Positions 50,662 to 57,733 of a DNA stretch of 58,068 nucleotides are shown here, piece after piece. Source of the DNA: a virus. The notes under the pieces are model-generated. The model saw nothing but the letters and a program-made list of their open reading frames with translations, was not told the origin of the DNA and made no database searches. The stretch is taken from the IMG/VR virus record IMGVR_UViG_3300037427_001902, positions 1-58,068 of that record; one strand, 5' to 3'. The stretch's first letter is position 1. Each line of letters starts with the position of its first letter. The translations under genes and the position numbers were made by a program.

Positions 50662-51453
50662 CTATTTATCCAAGTCTGCAATGTTTCCTGCCTTCTCAAC
50701 ATAATTAGGCATGCCATGATCCGCTACAAAATCAAAGAATTTAAACTGCTTACATGCGGCCCAAAAACCTCTCCAACCATCTTTAATTCTTTGCCATATA
50801 GTCATATCTCTAATAAAACCATAACTGTTAATATAATGTAAATTGCCACCATGCACAAATCCAAATAACCAAGGTGGTACACTAGGCACTATATCGTTGT
50901 TATTTACATAACGTACATATCTTCCAATGTCACAACCTTCTAAATGTCTTCTAAATGCTCTGTTACCAACTCTTGGTTGACCAAATGTTCTTAGTTCCTT
51001 GATTGGTATACCTTCTGCTTGTAAGCCTTCAGCAACTAATACTGCCATTGCTCCACCTAATGAGTGACCAACAACAAAAACGTTCTCTTCTTTTTTACGC
51101 ATTTTTTTAACTTGCTCTAGAATTTCGTCAAATACTAAATCTGTATATTCTTTAAAACCTTTATGTACTCGACCCGCTCTAGGGTGACTTACTGGTATTG
51201 TTTTTAAGTCTGCTAGTATATCTCTAAACTCTGTAGGTTCAGTTCCTCTGCAACTTACGATAATAGCATCGTCACGAGTAATAAATACCCATGCTTCTGC
51301 ATCACCATCTTGTATAAATTTTGCTTTTGCCCTTTGCATCTTAAGAGTCTTCTCAGTGGCTTTTAATTCTTTTTCACTAAGATATGCTCTCCCTGCCATT
51401 TTAGCCAGGACACTGGCTCGTTCTGATTCAGAACAGTCGGCTAACCATCCCAT
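50662..51453 (-). CDS. Class 3 lipase-like alpha/beta hydrolase
   Basis: 263 residues from ATG 51453 with AGGAG 7 bases before. Oxyanion and nucleophile elbow: VSCRGTEPTEFRDILADL and VFVVGHSLGGAMAVL (Ser in GHSLGG), Asp in NNNDIVPSVPPW, and a likely His in FVHGGNLHY. The match to fungal-type lipase class 3 is strong. It has no signal peptide, so it would act in the cytoplasm or on the inner membrane, perhaps releasing fatty acids from host phospholipids or helping lysis. Late octamer upstream. Confidence 0.92.
   Translation of the reverse strand: MGWLADCSESERASVLAKMAGRAYLSEKELKATEKTLKMQRAKAKFIQDGDAEAWVFITRDDAIIVSCRGTEPTEFRDILADLKTIPVSHPRAGRVHKGFKEYTDLVFDEILEQVKKMRKKEENVFVVGHSLGGAMAVLVAEGLQAEGIPIKELRTFGQPRVGNRAFRRHLEGCDIGRYVRYVNNNDIVPSVPPWLFGFVHGGNLHYINSYGFIRDMTIWQRIKDGWRGFWAACKQFKFFDFVADHGMPNYVEKAGNIADLDK
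50663..50670 (-). promoter_or_regulatory. T4-late-type octamer GATAAATA
   Basis: Minus-strand GATAAATA 21 bp before the ATG at 50641, inside the last codons of the lipase gene. Confidence 0.6.
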
Positions 51454-51482
51454 AATGTTACTCCTAATTGGTATCCTACTAC

Positions 51483-51510
51483 CTTGTATTTGTGTGTAAA
51501 TAATTACAAG
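51483..51510 (-). other. Leader stem of lipase gene
   Basis: CTTGTA...TACAAG, 6 bp with a 16-base loop, directly after the CATAAATA octamer in the lipase mRNA leader. Confidence 0.5.
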
Positions 51511-51512
51511 TA

Positions 51513-51520
51513 TATTTATG
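51513..51520 (-). promoter_or_regulatory. T4-late-type octamer CATAAATA
   Basis: Minus-strand CATAAATA 59 bp before the lipase ATG, right after the terminator of the preceding transcript. Confidence 0.55.
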
Positions 51521-51532
51521 CAAAATTTACCC

Positions 51533-51558
51533 AAAAAAAACCCTGTATCTCTACAGGG
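51533..51558 (-). terminator. Intrinsic terminator
   Basis: Minus-strand CCCTGT-(6)-ACAGGG followed by eight U. It ends the transcript carrying the small gene 51635-51808 and the structured leader. Confidence 0.88.
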
Positions 51559-51634
51559 CCTAAAAATGGGAGAATGGATTGCTCCATTATGTTTTTTAAT
51601 TATTCGTCATTCGTTCAATTCAACAGTACAGGTT

Positions 51635-51808
51635 TTAAAATCTGATAATTGGCTCCATCGCAATGTACATAAACCAAATCATGAAACCTAATGTTCCAAA
51701 AGTTGCTATGTCATTACAAGTCTGTCCATTAGGGCAATATTTTGCTTTAAAGTTGGACCAACTACTTGTCATATTTTGAAAGAAGAACTTAGTATTATCT
51801 ACTATCAT
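51635..51808 (-). CDS. Small membrane protein (57 aa)
   Basis: 57 residues starting MIVDNTKFFFQNMTSSWSNF, with two cysteines in AKYCPNGQTCND and a C-terminal hydrophobic segment TFGTLGFMIWFMYIAMEP. A strong AAGGAG site lies 6 bases before the ATG. It probably has one membrane span; the two cysteines could form a disulfide or bind metal. Preceded by a 200-base structured, non-coding leader. No family recognised. Confidence 0.72.
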   Translation of the reverse strand: MIVDNTKFFFQNMTSSWSNFKAKYCPNGQTCNDIATFGTLGFMIWFMYIAMEPIIRF

Positions 51809-51818
51809 CTTACTCTCC

Positions 51819-52009
51819 TTGAGTCTAATATTTTAATTAGCACCCAAATTCACACTCCCTTACGGCAAGTGCTGAGGGGTTAAAGTTCCTAAACTTTTTA
51901 TGGAGTCATATGATGTATTCTCAAAACGGAACCTACAGTAAATACATATTACGTCAATGACCTCCAACAACCGTCCTCTTGTGGAAGGGGATTGCTAAAC
52001 TTCCAACCT
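51819..52009 (-). ncRNA. Candidate structured RNA or long leader
   Basis: About 190 bases with no open frame of note, between a late octamer and the 57-residue gene. On the minus strand it holds successive perfect stems: TGGAAG/CTTCCA (52005-51982), ATGTATT/AATACAT (51947-51913), AAAGTT/AACTTT (51897-51882), AGCAC/GTGCT (51873-51839) and CTAAT/ATTAG (51840-51825). The downstream gene has a strong ribosome site. It could be a cis-regulatory leader or a separate small RNA. Confidence 0.55.
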
Positions 52010-52017
52010 TATTTATC
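52010..52017 (-). promoter_or_regulatory. T4-late-type octamer GATAAATA
   Basis: Minus-strand GATAAATA 27 bp after the stop of the radical SAM gene and about 200 bp before the small membrane gene, so it would transcribe the structured region. Confidence 0.6.
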
Positions 52018-52043
52018 AAAAGTTATAACAGTTGTTAAGTTTT

Positions 52044-53924
52044 TTAAGTATTTTGACTGATTATGGATTTGCCCCAACCTTGTCTGCGTCTGAAGTATAA
52101 TCTATTAAAGTATTCTTCGCCTTTGACATGTTCGGCAATGTCGAATTGATAATTGTCTTTTGTACTTGTAAGTTCTTTATCTATACCGTTTATGTATTCG
52201 TAAAAGTTATATCCAGTGTTTGCCCAGTATGGATATACTGTATCTTCTGCTGTAGTATAATTATGTTGGAATTGTAATAGATGTTGATACATATGGTCAT
52301 CTAGGTTACAGTATTCTTGTGTAAGATGTTTCTTTACAAATTCTTTAATTGCTTTATCGTTTTTGTGGAAGTCTGTTTGTGCCTCCCACATTAAAGTATG
52401 ACCACTAAACCCTTGTAGTATGCCAGGACCATCGCTTCTACCTGTTTCTAAATAAAATGTAATTTGTTCTTTTGCTGTTCGTATTAGTTGACCAACTACA
52501 CCTTCGTCTTCTAAACATGCTTGGAAAAGCATATCGTATGTTTGCTCATACTCAATACCATTCTTCTCATATATTAATCTTGCTATTGCTTGGCTCCAAC
52601 CATAGTTATGAAAGTTATTAATAACCCATGCATATAACCAACTGTCAATAAACTTTGGCGTTGGCATATATTTTGTACCTGTAACTAAATTAACTTTTTC
52701 AAAGATATTATCTTCCTCTTCGAATCCACTAACATAGTTTTCTACAACAACTGTTGTAATACCATGCTTTTCAATTTCTGAAGGTAAGTTCATATGTGCG
52801 TTTTCTAACATTTGTGCTAACCAACTTTCTATAGCATTGTGTTGTCCTGCTTTAATTACTTCACACAATCCTGCTTTCCAACTTTCATATGTTTCCTTAG
52901 GTAAGCCTAATATAAGTTCTGTATAACTAGGTATGCCTTCCCTATTGCATTTTTCAAAAATCATTTTGAGGTCAGACATTTCCATATTACGTCTTTTAAT
53001 TTCTTCTAATACATCCATGTCCATACTTTGCACACTAAGAGTTAGTCCTCTATTGAAACCACTGCTAATAAACTTCTTAACAATTTCTAAAATCTCATCA
53101 CTACTATTCTTATACCAAGTAGCATCTACTACTTTAGGAAATCCATTTTTGTTTTGTAAGTCAACTAACCTTTCTGTAAACTCTAAGTCTCTATCTGTGA
53201 ATACGCCAAAGTTTGCATCAGCAATAGTAACATAGTCTATTTGTCGTTCTGACATCCATGTAAGTTCCTGTAATACTTTTGGTATAGGAAACTTTTTAAT
53301 CTTAGCATAGGTTAAACTACCCCAATCACAAAATGTACATGCAAAAGGACACCCTCTATTTGTTTCTATGGTTCCGTTCCATAGTTGGTCTTTAGGTGCT
53401 TCAGCCATTATCTTATCAAATACTCCTGTAAGATATGGGCTGGGTATGTCTAAATCCACTAGTCGCTCGCCTTCATAGACGTCTTTTAACGGCTTTTTGT
53501 GTAATATTGCGTCAAGAATGCTTACAAAAGACTCTTCGCCTTCTGTGAGACTAATGCTGTCGACGTATGGGTGATGTTTGAAGAATTCTTCTTCTTGTGG
53601 TCTAGTCGTGACTTGAGGACCACCAAATACGATTTTGATGTCCGGATTTTCAATCTTTAATTGTTCAGCGATATGCTTATTGTATTCCCAATTCCACATG
53701 TAATTGGAAAAGAATGCAACCTTGCAATTCTTAATACGTTGTATTAATTTGCTAGGTTGCTCACGTTTGTATATTAAGTCTTGAACTTCAAAATTGTCTG
53801 TTACCCAAGTATGCTTACTTGCATAACTCCAAAGACATCCAACAGAATAAGGTAGCCAGTAACCTGTAAAACTACCGCCGCCGATTTTGAAGTTGGGCTG
53901 AACTAAAACAATTTTTTCTTTCAT
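52044..53924 (-). CDS. Radical SAM protein with B12-binding-like N-terminus
   Basis: 626 residues. Residues 1-150 have the Rossmann-like cobalamin-binding fold of B12-radical SAM proteins (VFGGPQVTTRPQE, VDSISLTEGEESF), although the DxHxxG motif is not seen. The core motif RGCPFACTFCDWG gives Cys192, Cys196 and Cys199 for the [4Fe-4S] cluster; LILGLPKETYESW is the typical late segment. The long C-terminal region (400-626) is unassigned. Possible chemistry: methyl transfer or ring/thioether formation. Its cluster need fits the phage Fe-S genes at 48.6-49.9 kb. Confidence 0.88.
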   Translation of the reverse strand: MKEKIVLVQPNFKIGGGSFTGYWLPYSVGCLWSYASKHTWVTDNFEVQDLIYKREQPSKLIQRIKNCKVAFFSNYMWNWEYNKHIAEQLKIENPDIKIVFGGPQVTTRPQEEEFFKHHPYVDSISLTEGEESFVSILDAILHKKPLKDVYEGERLVDLDIPSPYLTGVFDKIMAEAPKDQLWNGTIETNRGCPFACTFCDWGSLTYAKIKKFPIPKVLQELTWMSERQIDYVTIADANFGVFTDRDLEFTERLVDLQNKNGFPKVVDATWYKNSSDEILEIVKKFISSGFNRGLTLSVQSMDMDVLEEIKRRNMEMSDLKMIFEKCNREGIPSYTELILGLPKETYESWKAGLCEVIKAGQHNAIESWLAQMLENAHMNLPSEIEKHGITTVVVENYVSGFEEEDNIFEKVNLVTGTKYMPTPKFIDSWLYAWVINNFHNYGWSQAIARLIYEKNGIEYEQTYDMLFQACLEDEGVVGQLIRTAKEQITFYLETGRSDGPGILQGFSGHTLMWEAQTDFHKNDKAIKEFVKKHLTQEYCNLDDHMYQHLLQFQHNYTTAEDTVYPYWANTGYNFYEYINGIDKELTSTKDNYQFDIAEHVKGEEYFNRLYFRRRQGWGKSIISQNT

Positions 53925-53943
53925 TAGCCTGCTTAGAAAACTA

Positions 53944-54225
53944 TTATGCTTTCTTAGATGCGGCTAATACTTCTGAAATTAGTTTGTCTTTTTTCTGTCT
54001 CTTATCAACTTCGATACCAAATTCTCTACCCTTTTCCTCAATTTGACTTTTAGTAAGTTTTGATAAACTTGCTTTGGTCACTTTAGGTTCAGCCTTTGCA
54101 ACTGCTTTCTTAGGTTCTGCTTTTTTAGGAGCAGGCTTTGAAACCGGTGCTGGTGCTGGAGCAGGTGTTGGTTCTACTGGTGATGGTGAACTAAAAAGAT
54201 TTTTTAACCAATTAAATATTCCCAT
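53944..54225 (-). CDS. SAP/Rho-N-like small DNA-binding protein
   Basis: 93 residues: a short hydrophobic start (MGIFNWLKNLF), a long Pro/Ala/Lys linker (PAPAPAPVSKPAPKK and alanine-lysine repeats), then LSKLTKSQIEEKGREFGIEV and DKRQKKDKLISEVL, the helix-extended-helix pattern of SAP/Rho-N domains that bind nucleic acid. The amphipathic start could tether it to membrane. Between NadE and radical SAM in the same operon. Role unknown. Confidence 0.72.
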   Translation of the reverse strand: MGIFNWLKNLFSSPSPVEPTPAPAPAPVSKPAPKKAEPKKAVAKAEPKVTKASLSKLTKSQIEEKGREFGIEVDKRQKKDKLISEVLAASKKA

Positions 54226-54226
54226 T

Positions 54227-55174
54227 TTATAAACTCCTGTCTAGTTTGTCTAATATAGCGAATCTGTCGCTAAATACAGGATGAACTAAGTTGAAAGGAT
54301 TTGCTCTTTTAAAAGCAGTACCTTTAACTCTATTAGCGACAAGCCATGCTTTATCTCTAATTTCATCGTCTTCTATAGTATTTATATGCTTTCTAAGGTT
54401 ATCTTCATTAATTTCAGGTAAACTTAGTAGTTCAAATAATAATATATCAAACTCTAAATAGTTCATTCCGAGTTGGTCCGCATCACTAGTACTTATGCCT
54501 AACCCGTCTGTAGGTAGTGCTGTAATAGTGTTTTTCGGTATATCTAGCATGTCTGCTAGTGCTGGTACCTCCCAACTTTTTGTTAGTGATTGTATAGGTG
54601 CAATGTCTCCCACATCACCATGTAATGTCCAAAACCCTGCGGCTAATTCACTAAAGTTATCTGTACTTGCTACACATCCGTTAAGTTTGTGTGCAAGATT
54701 ATATAGAGTAATCATTCTCAATCTTGCTCTAATATTTCCTTGCCTTTGTTGCCCTTTGTATGTATTTCCAGTTGTTCCTAAGAAATTTAACATACTGTCA
54801 AACTGTTCTGATAGGTCGTAATGGTGCTTTTCTAATTGTAAAGCATCAATGTTTTCAATACCTCTATTTGTTTCTTGTTCTATTTGATGAATAGGCATTG
54901 TTACACCATGTGTAATCCAACCTGCTTGTTTAAATAATGCGGCAGTTAAGGCACTATCAATGCCTCCACTTTGTCCTACTACTATATTTTCTATGCCATG
55001 TTTATGTTTATAATCTTTTAATCCTGCAACAATTTTTTCAACAATATTGCCTAGTGTTGCTCTTTTAGGATATATCCCTTTGTCTATTTGGTATGCTAAT
55101 TTATCAATGTACCATTCGTCTATTGCTTCTCCATCTCCTGGAGTTAGTTTTAAAATATCGTCAATTAACTTCAT
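54227..55174 (-). CDS. nadE: NAD+ synthetase (NadE, ammonia-type)
   Basis: 315 residues. PP-loop SGGIDSA (69-75) binds ATP; later TDNFSELAAGFWTLHGDVGDI and LPTDGLGIS.SDADQLG are NadE hallmarks. It converts nicotinic acid adenine dinucleotide to NAD+. There is no glutamine amidohydrolase domain, so it would use ammonia. The N-terminal 60 residues are somewhat unlike the short NadE. It overlaps the cupin gene by 14 bases and is followed 1 bp later by the SAP-like protein. Likely role: keeping NAD+ levels during infection. Confidence 0.93.
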   Translation of the reverse strand: MKLIDDILKLTPGDGEAIDEWYIDKLAYQIDKGIYPKRATLGNIVEKIVAGLKDYKHKHGIENIVVGQSGGIDSALTAALFKQAGWITHGVTMPIHQIEQETNRGIENIDALQLEKHHYDLSEQFDSMLNFLGTTGNTYKGQQRQGNIRARLRMITLYNLAHKLNGCVASTDNFSELAAGFWTLHGDVGDIAPIQSLTKSWEVPALADMLDIPKNTITALPTDGLGISTSDADQLGMNYLEFDILLFELLSLPEINEDNLRKHINTIEDDEIRDKAWLVANRVKGTAFKRANPFNLVHPVFSDRFAILDKLDRSL

Positions 55175-55679
55175 CTTTTTTAATGTCCTCTGGAGATTTA
55201 AGTTTAATCATCTCCGCTATTTTTTCTCTTGTTACACCTCTTCGTAACCAGAATTTTAAATCTTTTGTGGGTTTGCCTTTATCCATAAAAAACGAACCCA
55301 TTTTGCCATGTTGTCCTTTTACAAAAAATGTTACTGCATATCCTCCATCAGGGATTTCAACTCTATGGAAATCATTGTGACTACGCCAAGCAAACCAGCC
55401 TGGACCTCTCCACTTTCTTTCCTTACCTCTAACCTCATAGTATCCTCCCGACAGTATGAGTGTAAAGTAACCCCATGGATGATTATGCTCTGTGGGTAAA
55501 TCACTTCCTAATATTAAGTTTAAACAAACTCTACCACCATGGTAGTCACCTGCTATTCCTTTTCTATGAATTTGTCTACCCAAAAATACTCTGTGCATAT
55601 ATTCAAAGTCAGTATATATGTTCGTTAAGGTCTCTGTGCCTCTACGTTTTGCTAACCACCAAAATATTTTTTGCCACAT
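55161..55679 (-). CDS. Cupin-fold protein
   Basis: 172 residues. The double-stranded beta-helix is suggested by LPTEHNHPWGYFTLILSGGY with YEVRG and SHNDFHRVEIPDGGYAVTFF; His residues in HNH and H..FHRV could bind a metal. An Arg-rich, Trp-rich N-terminus and a basic C-terminus flank it. Candidate functions are a cysteine-dioxygenase- or isomerase-like enzyme; substrate unknown. First gene of the cupin-NadE-SAP-radical SAM operon, after the terminator at 55718-55748. Confidence 0.75.
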   Translation of the reverse strand: MWQKIFWWLAKRRGTETLTNIYTDFEYMHRVFLGRQIHRKGIAGDYHGGRVCLNLILGSDLPTEHNHPWGYFTLILSGGYYEVRGKERKWRGPGWFAWRSHNDFHRVEIPDGGYAVTFFVKGQHGKMGSFFMDKGKPTKDLKFWLRRGVTREKIAEMIKLKSPEDIKKDEVN

Positions 55680-55717
55680 ATTTTAACATAATCCTGTAAA
55701 GTACATATTTAGTAGTC

Positions 55718-55748
55718 AAAAAAAAGCCAAACTATAAAGTCTGGCTTT
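55718..55748 (-). terminator. Intrinsic terminator after nitroreductase gene
   Basis: Minus-strand AAAGCCA-(12)-TGGCTTT followed by five more U. It separates the nitroreductase from the cupin operon. Confidence 0.85.
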
Positions 55749-55762
55749 AATTTTGTACAAAA

Positions 55763-56395
55763 TTAACTAATGTATTCTGCTTTGATGTCTTTCCTTTTAG
55801 TAGGGAAAGTTAAGTTTGGATTTAAGTGGTGCTCTCTTCTTGGCTTACTGCCATCAGGAATACCAACTCCCATTAATAGTAATGGTTTTTCATCAATACC
55901 TAATATTCTTCGGATTGCATCTTTGTCACAACAACTACAACATCCTGTGCCATAGCCTAATAGTGCTGATGTCATGTTACAGTATCCTGCCGCTACACCA
56001 AGTGCTTGGTGCATGTCATATTCCATAACTTCTTCGTCCCAACTAATATCAGTTTTATTTTTTGCATCTTTGCTATCCCAATCTTTAACAAAAACAATTA
56101 GTAACTGTGCTAAAGTTTGAGGGTTAGTTGTTAACCTGTCTCCCTTTAATGCTTTACCGCCTTGCTTTCCGTCTTCAATCATGAATCCCAAAGTGTTTCT
56201 GTGTATTGCTTCAATCTTTTTTCTATCTGTGATAAAATAAGGCTTAAAGAACTTGATGTTCTGTTTACTAGGTGCACCAATCACTGACTCTGCAATGATA
56301 TCTATATCTTCTTGTGGAATTTCTTGTGATAGGTCCCAGTTTCTCTGAACATGCTGGCTCTTGTGAATTGCCTTTTTAAGCATATTTCTAAACAT
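55763..56395 (-). CDS. Nitroreductase-family flavoprotein
   Basis: 210 residues. GAPSKQN near residue 41 is the FMN-binding start of the family, with the conserved central helix QALGVAAGYCNMTSALLGYG and C-terminal GIPDGSKPRREH. A group of Cys (GTGCCSCCDKD, about 151-161) is unusual and might bind a metal or Fe-S cluster. These enzymes use NAD(P)H and FMN to reduce nitro groups or quinones, or act in cofactor breakdown. The only gene between the late octamer (56472) and its terminator, so it is its own late transcript. Confidence 0.85.
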   Translation of the reverse strand: MFRNMLKKAIHKSQHVQRNWDLSQEIPQEDIDIIAESVIGAPSKQNIKFFKPYFITDRKKIEAIHRNTLGFMIEDGKQGGKALKGDRLTTNPQTLAQLLIVFVKDWDSKDAKNKTDISWDEEVMEYDMHQALGVAAGYCNMTSALLGYGTGCCSCCDKDAIRRILGIDEKPLLLMGVGIPDGSKPRREHHLNPNLTFPTKRKDIKAEYIS

Positions 56396-56431
56396 ATTAT
56401 TTCTCCGTCTAGGGTGTCTAAACCCATTTAT

Positions 56432-56461
56432 TACGCATTGTATCTAGTTTCGTCTTGCGTA
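56432..56461 (-). other. Leader stem-loop of nitroreductase gene
   Basis: TACGCA...TGCGTA, a perfect 6-bp stem with an 18-base loop right after the late octamer; a second stem GGGT...ACCC (56412-56425) follows before the ATG. Confidence 0.55.
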
Positions 56462-56471
56462 TAGACAATAG

Positions 56472-56479
56472 TATTTATC
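56472..56479 (-). promoter_or_regulatory. T4-late-type octamer GATAAATA
   Basis: Minus-strand GATAAATA directly after the UDP-sugar dehydrogenase stop, 76 bp before the nitroreductase ATG. Confidence 0.6.
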
Positions 56480-57265
56480 TTAATCTCGGAGTTTTTTGTT
56501 GGTCTGTACTGCTTTACGCAATACACTCATCTTGATATTTTTGTTATTTGCATAGTGTAGTAATGCTTCTGTGTCTTTAGGGAAACAATGTCCTCCAAAT
56601 CCAGGCTCTCCATCCGGGCCAGGTACTTTCATATGGCTATTGCCTATACGGTCATCTCTACTTAACATGTCTGTAAATTGTTCCCAACTTACCATACTAC
56701 TTCCTAGTTCATGTAGTTGTTTTAATTCGTTAAAGAATGTTACTTTAGTTGCTAACCAACTGTTAATTGTGTATTTTAAAAGACTTGCTGTGGTTAAGTC
56801 TACTTTAAATGTAGGTACAATTCTAACTGAACTGTGTCTAAGATATGCTTTTTCAACAACTTCACAATCTCTCCACTTGCCTCCAAATACTTGGAAGGGA
56901 GGATTTTTAAAGTCTTCATTTGCATTTGATTCTGTAAGAAACTCTGGATTGTAAACTATTTTTAAATCAAACTCTTTTTTAAATTCATGTAAGTAATCTG
57001 GTATAATTGTACTTTTTACAACTACAACACCCTTGTAATCTCGCATAGATAATTCTATTAAAACATCATGAACTATGTCTACATTTATACTGCCATCTTC
57101 GTTAGGTGGTGTTGGTACACAAACAAATACTAATTTACAATCTAATACATCTGTTATTTCATTATCGGTATATTTAGGATCTACTATAACTTGTTCACAG
57201 TCTTTGTCAAAGCCATGTGCTACTGCTGAGCCTACAAATCCTTTACCAATAATACCTAATTTCAT
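56480..57265 (-). CDS. UDP-glucose/GDP-mannose dehydrogenase, short form
   Basis: 261 residues. N-terminal Rossmann motif GKGFVGSA (7-14), VFVCVPTPPNEDG, KSTIIPD, the helix YTINSWLATKVTFFNE and the catalytic cysteine loop GFGGHCFPKD (Cys227). It ends just after the central domain; the C-terminal UDP-sugar-binding domain (another 130-180 residues in ordinary enzymes) is missing. So it may be a minimal enzyme, or use another substrate. The stop is clean and there is no remnant behind it. Suggests nucleotide-sugar oxidation for virion or host glycans. Confidence 0.9.
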   Translation of the reverse strand: MKLGIIGKGFVGSAVAHGFDKDCEQVIVDPKYTDNEITDVLDCKLVFVCVPTPPNEDGSINVDIVHDVLIELSMRDYKGVVVVKSTIIPDYLHEFKKEFDLKIVYNPEFLTESNANEDFKNPPFQVFGGKWRDCEVVEKAYLRHSSVRIVPTFKVDLTTASLLKYTINSWLATKVTFFNELKQLHELGSSMVSWEQFTDMLSRDDRIGNSHMKVPGPDGEPGFGGHCFPKDTEALLHYANNKNIKMSVLRKAVQTNKKLRD

Positions 57266-57537
57266 ACTTTACCTTTTAGTCTTTCTATCAAGTATATATC
57301 TTCATAAGGAGGATCATTTGTATATTCTGGAGCATTTATTAATGCTTTATCTACTGCCATTTTTATATCCCATAATCTTTTTTTCATATCTGAACCAGTC
57401 CAACCATCATTGCGGGGATTAGACATTTCATGTTTTAATTCCCATATGATATGTTCTGCTTTTTTACTATCTGGTATAATCATGCCTGTCTTACTACTGT
57501 AGTATTGTCTTTCATTATGTTCATCACCAGACTTCAA
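57262..57537 (-). CDS. Hypothetical protein
   Basis: 91 residues, likely from the TTG at 57537 with GGAG 9 bases upstream. Polar and charged (KKAEHIIWELKHEMSNPRND), basic end RLKGKV. Not recognised. Overlaps neighbours by 4 and 14 bases; part of the operon leading to the UDP-sugar dehydrogenase. Confidence 0.65.
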   Translation of the reverse strand: MKSGDEHNERQYYSSKTGMIIPDSKKAEHIIWELKHEMSNPRNDGWTGSDMKKRLWDIKMAVDKALINAPEYTNDPPYEDIYLIERLKGKV

Positions 57538-57733
57538 CGGCTTTAACTCCTGTCGGTACTCCGTCTATTGAATCTATCAAGTCCTGCTCGAACTCTTCTG
57601 GAGTATTTGCCTCACCTATAAATGTTGCCCAACCGTCATTAACTATTAATGTTAGGTCAGAAAGAATAGATGTTTGCCCCATTGCTTTTAAACTGTCTCC
57701 ATGTGGCATTGGTACTGTTATACTGTATTTCAT
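57524..57733 (-). CDS. Hypothetical small protein
   Basis: 69 residues from ATG 57733 (AGGA 5 bases upstream; the frame extends to 57754). It begins MKYSITVPMPHGDSLKAMGQ and has a strand DLTLIVNDGWATFIGEA and an acidic helix. Unrecognised. Coupled to the genes on both sides by short overlaps. Confidence 0.62.
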   Translation of the reverse strand: MKYSITVPMPHGDSLKAMGQTSILSDLTLIVNDGWATFIGEANTPEEFEQDLIDSIDGVPTGVKAVEVW

